The notes under the pieces: model-generated
Told to the model about the DNA's origin: nothing
Databases searched by the model: none
The model's input: only the letters and a program-made list of their open reading frames with translations
Origin: CAZNTZ01 sp964576135
GTDB lineage: Bacteria; Pseudomonadota; Alphaproteobacteria; Rs-D84
DNA length: 35,751 bases
NCBI GenBank assembly: GCA_964576135.1
Contig: CAZNTZ010000006.1
Coordinates: 1 to 35,751 of the forward strand
Direction of reading: 5' to 3'
Translations under genes and position numbers: made by a program
Shown here: in pieces, positions 7,966 through 14,041 of the stretch
How the letters are laid out: each line of letters begins with the position of its first letter
Numbering within the stretch: position 1 is the stretch's first letter

Positions 7966-7997
7966 TAATAAAATCCGCCAAATGGCGGATTTTATTA
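7966..7997 (+). terminator. Intrinsic terminator after rpsK
   Basis: TAATAAAATCCGCC (7966-7979) and GGCGGATTTTATTA (7984-7997) are perfect reverse complements: a 14-bp stem with an AAAT loop and T-rich 3' arm. It separates rpsM-rpsK from rpoA, which are normally co-transcribed. Confidence 0.85.
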
Positions 7998-8010
7998 TTT
8001 ATAATACATA

Positions 8011-8038
8011 TTGAAAAATTGATAATTTTTATTATATT
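8011..8038 (+). promoter_or_regulatory. Promoter for the HEXXH-protein gene
   Basis: TTGAAA (8011-8016) and TATATT (8033-8038) have a 16-base spacer. The -10 ends only 8 bases before the ATG at 8047, so transcription should begin at or next to the start codon. Confidence 0.5.
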
Positions 8039-8046
8039 TAGTGGGA

Positions 8047-8646
8047 ATGAAAAACACATTTTTGAATTTTCGAAAAAAAATTATTGACCGTGTCCGTGGC
8101 GCGGTAAATGTCAGTGCTGTTGCGACAGTTGCGTATAATTTTAAAAATCATATGTTTGATTTATTTAAGAAAACAGGAAAGTTACTTGATTCTGCTGTAA
8201 ATTGGGTAAAACTAGACTTTGGACAGCGTAAATCAATTATAAAACAAATTGTTCCGCACGCTTTGAAATTTGTTGGTGTTAATTATGATGTAAAAGTAAA
8301 TTATTGCAAAAATTACGCAGAAAATAAGAATACATTGGGCTCTACAAACGGCCAAGAAATCAATATTTACGACAAATTGGTTGAATGCGACGATTTTGAT
8401 AAAGTGATAGATACTGTCACACACGAGCCTGTTCACATAGGGCAAATACGAAATACCAATGCAACAACATTATCAAGGAATGTAATTGAAAATTGTTATT
8501 ATAACTATGTTTCACCGTACGAAGATTTTGAGTATTATAAAATTAACCCCATAGAGGTCGAAGCGCATGCAGTTGGCCAGGGCGTGAGTCATGGTTTCAC
8601 GAAAAAACTGCAAGAATTTTATATTAGTCGCGAGCGCGCAGCTTAA
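8047..8646 (+). CDS. HEXXH zinc-metallopeptidase-like protein
   Basis: This 199-residue protein belongs to no family that I recognise by name. THEPVH (His126, Glu127, His130) fits the HEXXH zinc-binding motif. About 40 residues later NPIEVEAH (Glu170 or Glu172) could supply the third, glutamate ligand, as in gluzincins. The N-terminal 60 residues are basic with no clear Sec signal peptide, so a cytoplasmic or membrane-associated location is possible. A GTG at 8041 is an alternative start. I prefer ATG 8047, because the -10 ends at 8038 and no Shine-Dalgarno sequence is visible. The gene is inserted between rpsK and rpoA, behind the rpsK terminator and before the rpoA promoter, so it is an independent unit and not part of the alpha operon. 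The substrate is unknown. Confidence 0.65.
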   Translation: MKNTFLNFRKKIIDRVRGAVNVSAVATVAYNFKNHMFDLFKKTGKLLDSAVNWVKLDFGQRKSIIKQIVPHALKFVGVNYDVKVNYCKNYAENKNTLGSTNGQEINIYDKLVECDDFDKVIDTVTHEPVHIGQIRNTNATTLSRNVIENCYYNYVSPYEDFEYYKINPIEVEAHAVGQGVSHGFTKKLQEFYISRERAA

Positions 8647-8672
8647 AACCTTAAAAAATCCCCATATTTTAT

Positions 8673-8701
8673 TTGACTTATACTAAATTCCCGCGTATAA
8701 T
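8673..8701 (+). promoter_or_regulatory. Consensus promoter for rpoA
   Basis: TTGACT (8673-8678) and TATAAT (8696-8701) with a 17-base spacer are the closest match to consensus in the window. The leader would be about 42 bases long to the rpoA ATG at 8750. Confidence 0.85.
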
Positions 8702-8749
8702 CGCTTGCCTTTACGGTGAAAATAATAAACTAAACCATTGGGGAAACAA

Positions 8750-9775
8750 ATGATTGAAAAAAACTGGGCTTCGTTGATTAAGCCAAAAAAACTGCAAGTC
8801 AAAACTGACGAAACAAATCCAAATATTGCAACCTTGATAGCGGAACCACTTGAAAAAGGTTTCGGTATGACACTTGGCACAGCATTGCGCCGTGTTTTAT
8901 TGTCTTCGCTTCAGGGATGTGCACCAACTGCAATTAAAATTGCAGGTATTCCACACGAATTCACATCTATCCAGGGTATCCGCGAAGATGTCACAGATAT
9001 TATCTTAAATTTGAAAGGTGTTTATTTCAAAGCATTGACCGAAGGTCAACATAAAGCTGTTTTGAAAGTCAAAGGCCCAGCAGTTGTAACAGCTGGTATG
9101 ATCGAAACACCAAGCAATGTTTCCGTTATGAACAAAGATGTTGAAATTTGTAATTTAGACAAAGGCGCATCACTTGATATGGAAATTATGTTGAACACTG
9201 GTCGTGGTTATGTTCCTGCTATTCATGCAGAAAACAGCCAACTGGGCGTTATCCCAATGGATTCAATTTATTCACCAATTTTGAATGTTGCATTTACAGC
9301 GCCGGAAACACGCGTTGGACAAAGCACTGATTTTGATCGTTTGGAATTAACTGTGAAAACAAACGGATCTGTTACACCAGAAGATGCGATTGCATACGCT
9401 GCTCGTATTTTAACAGACCAATTGTCAGTGTTTATCAACTTTGAAGATCCAGCACAAATCGGTGCCCCAGCTGAAGTTGAAACAAAGAAAGAACAATTGC
9501 CATTTGATCCAAAATTATTAAAGCATGTTGATGAACTTGAATTGTCAGTTCGTGCAAATAATTGTTTGAAAAATGACAAAATAAATTGGCTTGGCGAATT
9601 GGTTCAAAAGACTGAATCCGACATGCTGAAAACACCAAATTTTGGACGTAAATCTTTGAATGAAATCAAAGCACAGTTGGAAGCAATGGGACTTGGTCTT
9701 GGAATGGAAGTTCCAGGATGGCCACCAGAAAATATTTCAGAATTATCCAAAAAATACGAAGACCCTTATAAATAA
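8750..9775 (+). CDS. rpoA: RNA polymerase alpha subunit
   Basis: This 341-residue subunit dimerises to nucleate core RNA polymerase assembly. The N-terminal domain (about residues 1-230) shows GFGMTLGTALRRVLLSSLQG and FTSIQGIREDVTDIILNLK. The C-terminal domain, which binds UP elements and activators, shows LDELELS-type DELELSVRANNCLKNDKINW and NFGRKSLNEIKAQLEAMGL. The ATG at 8750 follows GGGGA at 8740-8744. An in-frame TTG at 8738 lies upstream of that Shine-Dalgarno sequence and is unlikely to be the start. Unlike in most proteobacteria it is not directly behind rpsK or rpsD, and it starts from its own strong promoter. Confidence 0.98.
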   Translation: MIEKNWASLIKPKKLQVKTDETNPNIATLIAEPLEKGFGMTLGTALRRVLLSSLQGCAPTAIKIAGIPHEFTSIQGIREDVTDIILNLKGVYFKALTEGQHKAVLKVKGPAVVTAGMIETPSNVSVMNKDVEICNLDKGASLDMEIMLNTGRGYVPAIHAENSQLGVIPMDSIYSPILNVAFTAPETRVGQSTDFDRLELTVKTNGSVTPEDAIAYAARILTDQLSVFINFEDPAQIGAPAEVETKKEQLPFDPKLLKHVDELELSVRANNCLKNDKINWLGELVQKTESDMLKTPNFGRKSLNEIKAQLEAMGLGLGMEVPGWPPENISELSKKYEDPYK

Positions 9776-9785
9776 TAAAAAACTC

Positions 9786-9819
9786 GCAATCTGTGATTTT
9801 TGAGAAAATTACAGATTGC
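9786..9819 (+). promoter_or_regulatory. Hairpin 1 in rpoA-rplQ gap
   Basis: GCAATCTGTGATTTT and AAAATTACAGATTGC pair over 15 bp (one G-U) around a TGAG loop. There is no T-run immediately 3', so this looks like an attenuating, processing or protein-binding element, not a simple terminator. Confidence 0.65.
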
Positions 9820-9821
9820 AT

Positions 9822-9854
9822 GTTTATAATTCTGAAAAAATTCAGGTTATAAAC
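9822..9854 (+). promoter_or_regulatory. Hairpin 2 in rpoA-rplQ gap
   Basis: GTTTATAATTCTGAA and TTCAGGTTATAAAC pair with one bulged base around an AAAA loop. It starts two bases after hairpin 1. Confidence 0.6.
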
Positions 9855-9863
9855 AAAATCAAT

Positions 9864-9880
9864 CCCTGAATAAATCAGGG
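9864..9880 (+). promoter_or_regulatory. Hairpin 3 in rpoA-rplQ gap
   Basis: CCCTGA and TCAGGG form a perfect 6-bp stem around ATAAA, 17 bases before the GGAGG ribosome binding site of rplQ. Confidence 0.55.
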
Positions 9881-9913
9881 CGATAACAAAAGCGCACGGA
9901 GGCGTAATAAAAA

Positions 9914-10468
9914 ATGAGACATCAAAAGTCAGGACGTAAATTTAACCGCGATACAAATGCACGCAAAGCATTGTTTCTTGGACTTGCAAAAAATTTGATT
10001 GCACGCGAACAAATTAAAACAACATTGCCAAAAGCCAAAGATTTGCGCAGCGTTGTTGAAAAATTAATTACACGCGCCAAAACAGACAGTGTTGCAAACC
10101 GCAGATTGGTTGCCGCAGAATTGGGTAACGATGACACATCGGTTAAAAAATTGTTTGCAGTTTTGGGACCAAGATATGCAAAACGTAACGGTGGATATAC
10201 ACGCGTATTGAAAGCGGGCATCCGTTATGGTGATGCTGCACCAATGGCAATTATTGAATTGGTTGATCGTGACGAAAGTGCGAAAAAATCTGTTCCACAA
10301 AAGACAGAAGCAACAGATAAAAAATCAGAAAAGAAAGAAACGAAAGCTTCGGATAAAATCGCAAAACCTGCCGTAACAAAAGTTTCAAAACCTGCTGCAG
10401 GTCCTGCAATTAAATCTGGTGGTGCAAAAAAAGAAGTTTCAGTAAAACGTAGAGCTACTGGAAAATAA
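9914..10468 (+). CDS. rplQ: 50S ribosomal protein L17 with Lys/Ala-rich tail
   Basis: L17 lies near the exit of the ribosomal tunnel. Residues 1-120 are the family core: MRHQKSGRKFNRDTNARKAL, FLGLAKNLIAREQIKTTLPK, then RNGGYTRVLKAGIRYGDAAP and IELVDRD. The remaining 60-odd residues are a low-complexity tail of Lys, Ala, Pro, Thr and Glu. C-terminal extensions are common in alphaproteobacterial L17, though this one is long. A strong GGAGG at 9899-9903 precedes the ATG. It is separated from rpoA by three hairpins. Confidence 0.97.
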   Translation: MRHQKSGRKFNRDTNARKALFLGLAKNLIAREQIKTTLPKAKDLRSVVEKLITRAKTDSVANRRLVAAELGNDDTSVKKLFAVLGPRYAKRNGGYTRVLKAGIRYGDAAPMAIIELVDRDESAKKSVPQKTEATDKKSEKKETKASDKIAKPAVTKVSKPAAGPAIKSGGAKKEVSVKRRATGK

Positions 10469-10470
10469 AT

Positions 10471-10497
10471 AAAAAACGCCCGAAAGGGTGTTTTTTT
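10471..10497 (+). terminator. Terminator after rplQ
   Basis: The stem AAAAACGCCC / GGGTGTTTTT (one G-U) has a GAAA tetraloop and is followed by a run of T. It has almost the same core as the terminator at 18772-18793. Confidence 0.85.
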
Positions 10498-10512
10498 ATT
10501 ACCATCTTTTTA

Positions 10513-10558
10513 GTCCCAAAATGTCCCATTATGACCTATGAAGTGCTGTAATGTGCTG
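10513..10558 (+). repeat. 10-bp phased short direct repeats
   Basis: GTCCC occurs at 10513 and 10523, GACC at 10533, and GTGCTG at 10543 and 10553. The constant 10-base step places each copy on the same face of the helix, as in operator arrays. The copies are short, so chance is possible. Confidence 0.3.
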
Positions 10559-10806
10559 CTTTTGCACAACTACCACTTAAACGGATTCGGGTCAAAATGG
10601 TCTATAATAAGGCAAAACCTAGCAAGATAAAAAGACATATCCGCTACATAGGATTAGGACATAATATGGACTTTATTAGTGAACTTCTTATCATTAGAAA
10701 GACATATTCATAACATTTAGGATCTTGCATTGTAATTTGCTCTTGCTCGGTTTGGTCAGATTTTATACAATCATAAAAAATAGCACAAGATTTTATGTCC
10801 AAATAA

Positions 10807-10815
10807 TGGTATAAT
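10807..10815 (+). promoter_or_regulatory. Extended -10 promoter of the R-M operon
   Basis: TGGTATAAT is an exact extended -10 (TGnTATAAT), 27 bases before the ATG. No good -35 is seen at the expected distance, which is normal for this promoter class. AAAGGAATTGAG supplies the ribosome binding site. Confidence 0.6.
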
Positions 10816-10842
10816 TGCCACGAGGAAAAGAAAGGAATTGAG

Positions 10843-12798
10843 ATGCCAAGAAAAGACAAGAATGTAACGCCTAGTATAACCAAAAGGTTACAGTTTCTTG
10901 GTTATAATGTGGCAGATTGGGACGACTCTCAAAGTAAGCTTTCAAAAGAAATCACAAAAGTTTTATCTGCTGGATCCAAAAAGAAAAACGGAAACAGTGG
11001 GTATCCAGATAGAATATATTTTAATCCGAAAGCAAAACTGCTCATTTTAGTTGAAGAAAAGCCCTTTGTTAAGGACCATGACAATCCAGATATTGAAAAG
11101 GGAGCTGTCGCGGGCATAAAATGGTATCTATCAAGATTTCAAAACGAAAATTTGGATAAACCTCTTAAAGGATTCTTTGTAAATTGGAAAATCCTTGGTA
11201 TTGCTGCCAGCGGAGATTTTGACGAAGAATACCAACACAAATTTAGTTGTTATGCATTAGATATAAAAACAGAACAGATTATTCCATTTAATCAAGTCTC
11301 AAATTTTATGACAGAAGAACAATTTCTTTCTCTTTTTAATTCCATTGATGAAGAAAAAGCTATTGCTGCCGTGGGAAGTTCAAGTAAGAAAATAAATAAC
11401 CTACTGCGTAGTATAGATTCGCAAAAAAGACCAGTATTGTTATCAGCTCTTATGATATGTCTGCATGAAGCAAAGGGAAAAACGAATGACTTTAAGGATA
11501 ATTATAAAACTTATTCACCGACAACAATAGTCAATAACGTTCTGTCTACATCAAAAGAAATTTTACATAATGAAGGGGTTCCCAACGAAAAGTTGGAAGT
11601 TTTGGAAACAGAACTTGCATTTTTGAAAACAGATCCATCTTTAAAAAGCAGTTCGATATTAAAAGACATATTGATTGAATTAGAAACAGCAGTTATCCCT
11701 TTATTTGATAACCACTTTTCAACCAACTCAAATTATGATATTATTGGAGCATTTTATGAAGAGTTTCTTAAATATGCGGGAGTTTCTAATGTCAAAAAAG
11801 GCATAGTTCTTACGCCACGCCATATAACTTCACTATTTACAAAACTTATAGATCTTAAAGACAATGATAGAATTGTTGACCTGTGCTGCGGAACAGGAGC
11901 ATTTTTGATAGCGGGAATGAATGCTATTATCAATAAAATTTCCCAAAGTTCTCGTAGCGATAAAGATGTTGCAATTAAAAATGTAAAACAGAAACAATTG
12001 CTTGGGTTTGAGTTAAATTCAACAATGTATATTTGTGCAATTTCAAATATGTTATTTAGGGGTGATGGAAAATCATCAATTCATAACTATGATTCTATAA
12101 AAGATAAAAGAGCGCAATCTGAACTAGATAAATTCAAACCAACAATAGGCTTTATAAATCCACCATACAGTGGCAAAGAAAATGCTACGGATCCGACGCC
12201 GAAAGAAATTACATTCTTAACGAAGCTACTTGATAATTGTGAAAGATTTGGAGTTATAATAGCTCCTTTGTCTACATATTTTAAAGATGACGCTATTCGT
12301 AATAATATATTGAAAAAGCACACTTTAAAATGCGTTATCAATATGCCAAAAGATTTATTTCAACCCAACGCAGCAACACATACAGCAATAGCAGTGTTTG
12401 AAACCAATCGTTCTTTTGATTATGAGAATGATGAAGTGGTATTTTATGATTTGCGGGAAGATGGTTTCGTTCTATCTAAAAATAAAGGCCGCACCGATAT
12501 ATATGGCAAATGGAATGATATAGAGAAAAAACTCTTGAATGCTGTTAAAGAACAAAAAGAAGATCCCGATGATATAATTTTAGTCAAAACTAGAATCAAA
12601 GAAGGGGACGAATGGAATATTTATGCCCATAGTAAAACAGATTATTCTACTCTTAATGAGCAAGACTTCATAAAAAGCGTAAGTGACTATATGGTTTTTG
12701 AAGCAAAAAAAGATTTGAACCTATTAAATACAGATATTTCTGAGTCTGAATTGCTTAAAATTCTAAGTTCTTATTATGGAGACAGCAAGAGTGAATAA
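10843..12798 (+). CDS. BcgI-like fused nuclease/N6-adenine methylase
   Basis: This 651-residue protein combines restriction and modification in one chain. Near the N-terminus, GYPDRIYF (Asp56) and LVEEKP (Glu71, Lys73) fit a PD-(D/E)XK nuclease. The central to C-terminal part is a gamma-class N6-adenine methyltransferase: motif I is DLCCGTGAFLI (from Asp346) and motif IV is NPPY (Asn439-Tyr442). The length and the neighbouring two-TRD specificity gene match the A subunit of BcgI-type (Type IIB/IIG) enzymes, which cut on both sides of a split recognition site. It lacks the translocase domain of classical Type I HsdR. AGA-rich arginine codon use differs from the CGT-rich ribosomal genes next door, suggesting acquisition by transfer. 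The stop overlaps the start of the next gene. Confidence 0.88.
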   Translation: MPRKDKNVTPSITKRLQFLGYNVADWDDSQSKLSKEITKVLSAGSKKKNGNSGYPDRIYFNPKAKLLILVEEKPFVKDHDNPDIEKGAVAGIKWYLSRFQNENLDKPLKGFFVNWKILGIAASGDFDEEYQHKFSCYALDIKTEQIIPFNQVSNFMTEEQFLSLFNSIDEEKAIAAVGSSSKKINNLLRSIDSQKRPVLLSALMICLHEAKGKTNDFKDNYKTYSPTTIVNNVLSTSKEILHNEGVPNEKLEVLETELAFLKTDPSLKSSSILKDILIELETAVIPLFDNHFSTNSNYDIIGAFYEEFLKYAGVSNVKKGIVLTPRHITSLFTKLIDLKDNDRIVDLCCGTGAFLIAGMNAIINKISQSSRSDKDVAIKNVKQKQLLGFELNSTMYICAISNMLFRGDGKSSIHNYDSIKDKRAQSELDKFKPTIGFINPPYSGKENATDPTPKEITFLTKLLDNCERFGVIIAPLSTYFKDDAIRNNILKKHTLKCVINMPKDLFQPNAATHTAIAVFETNRSFDYENDEVVFYDLREDGFVLSKNKGRTDIYGKWNDIEKKLLNAVKEQKEDPDDIILVKTRIKEGDEWNIYAHSKTDYSTLNEQDFIKSVSDYMVFEAKKDLNLLNTDISESELLKILSSYYGDSKSE

Positions 12799-13774
12799 AC
12801 AATATAAATATTTTACTTTTGATTCTGTCTTTGATTATAAACGAGGACGACGATATAAAACTGAAGACCACTCCGTAGGAGATGTTGCTTATATATCATC
12901 ATCTGGCGTAAATAACGGTGTTGATAATTATGTGTCTCCGCCGAATTTTATGACAGAGTATGAAAATAAAATAACATTTGCTAATAGCGGAAGTGTGTGT
13001 TCTTTTTTCTACCATCCTTATAAATTCGTTGCTTCAGATCATGTCATGGTTGTGTGGATAAAAGATAAAGAGCTAACTAAAAATATAGCGTTGTTTCTTA
13101 AACCAATTTTTGAAAAATTAAAATATAAATATTCATTTGGTCGCGAAGTAAATTCGGACAGACTTCCCAAGGAAACCTTGTATCTGCCTATTGACAGAAA
13201 TGGACAACCTGATTGGGAGTATATGGAGAATTTTATTGAAATTATTAGAAATAAAATTCAATTTACTCCAATAAAAACGAAGAATGCAAATCTAGTTAAT
13301 AAGCTTGTTAATGTTTCAAAATGGAAAGAATTTTCCTACACAGATAAACGCCTATGGGATAGAATTACTCATGGACAAAGGCTTATAGCAGAAGATAGAA
13401 TTAGCGGAGATGTAGATTATTACTCTGCCTCTGAATTCGACAATAGTCTAACCGATCAGATAAATAATCCATTATTTACGGAACAAAACTGTATTGTTTA
13501 TAATACCTTTGCTTCTGCTTTTTATGTAGAAGGGGAGTTTACAGCATCTGATGAGATTTATTGTTTTCATAACCCTAGACTAAATAAATACAATGCATTA
13601 TTCATTACAACAATGATGAAACAAAATAAGTATAAATTTAAGTTTGGTCGCAAAGCATTTTATAATAAATTCAAAAACGAGACCTTGTTGTTACCAGCAA
13701 CTGAGGACAACAAACCAGATTGGATATTTATGGAAGATTACATCAAATCATTACCATACTCTGATTTGATATAA
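12776..13774 (+). CDS. Specificity (S) subunit of BcgI-like R-M system
   Basis: This protein of up to 332 residues is built as two similar halves, as expected for a subunit that recognises a bipartite DNA target. Each half ends in the same pattern: KYSFGREV followed by ETLYLPIDRNGQPDWEYMEN, and later KFKFGRKAF followed by ETLLLPATEDNKPDWIFMED. The C-terminal DYIKSLPYSD matches Type I/IIB S subunits. The ATG at 12776 overlaps the methylase gene by 23 bases. GTG at 12791 sits 9 bases after GGAG and would overlap by only 8 bases, so it may be the true start. It must act with the upstream gene, since it has no catalytic motifs. Confidence 0.87.
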   Translation: METARVNKQYKYFTFDSVFDYKRGRRYKTEDHSVGDVAYISSSGVNNGVDNYVSPPNFMTEYENKITFANSGSVCSFFYHPYKFVASDHVMVVWIKDKELTKNIALFLKPIFEKLKYKYSFGREVNSDRLPKETLYLPIDRNGQPDWEYMENFIEIIRNKIQFTPIKTKNANLVNKLVNVSKWKEFSYTDKRLWDRITHGQRLIAEDRISGDVDYYSASEFDNSLTDQINNPLFTEQNCIVYNTFASAFYVEGEFTASDEIYCFHNPRLNKYNALFITTMMKQNKYKFKFGRKAFYNKFKNETLLLPATEDNKPDWIFMEDYIKSLPYSDLI

Positions 13775-13900
13775 ATACGCGTATAAAAATAGTTCGGATT
13801 ACTTTGGACACAAAGCAAAAAATTGGCTATTTTAATGTAAAATAATAACGCAAATACTGCTACATATAATAGACATAGAAATCAAAAATAAAAAAGAAAG

Positions 13901-13936
13901 ACCCGCAAAAGCCTAAACTTCTGCGGGTTTCTCTTT
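13901..13936 (+). terminator. Terminator after the R-M operon
   Basis: ACCCGCAAAAG (13901-13911) and CTTCTGCGGGT (13918-13928) pair with one mismatch around a six-base loop, followed by TTCTCTTTT. It lies 127 bases after the specificity gene. The 267-base stretch 13775-14041 holds nothing else except the promoter of the next gene. Confidence 0.65.
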
Positions 13937-14012
13937 TCAGCATAAACTATTTTTTAATAGTTATTAAAAATCAAAGCAAGTTAAATTCTTGCTTTTATTT
14001 TTTTTCACATTT

Positions 14013-14021
14013 TGATAAAAT
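14013..14021 (+). promoter_or_regulatory. Extended -10 promoter of the 963-aa gene
   Basis: TGATAAAAT, 20 bases before the ATG, fits TGnTAnAAT. GAGGGA lies between it and the ATG. The same layout precedes two other Cys-rich units. Confidence 0.5.
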
Positions 14022-14041
14022 AGAAAAGATAGAGGGATCTT

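Larger units (their letters stand above)
10499..10842. other. 344-base intergenic region upstream of the R-M genes
   Basis: No gene is supported here. The left part holds five short G-rich words at exact 10-base steps (10513, 10523, 10533, 10543, 10553), including GTCCC twice and GTGCTG twice. The right end holds the R-M promoter. The rest is AT-rich with no tRNA or obvious integrase remnant. Confidence 0.5.

Noticed and set aside
8041..8046. GTG at 8041 as the start of the HEXXH gene
   Set aside because: It lies only two bases after the -10 element and would fall upstream of the expected transcription start. ATG 8047 fits better.
10590..10680. Minus-strand stretch reading IIDHFDPNPFKW before a stop, possible remnant of a gene
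   Set aside because: Only about 27 codons are open and I cannot match it to a family; chance is likely.
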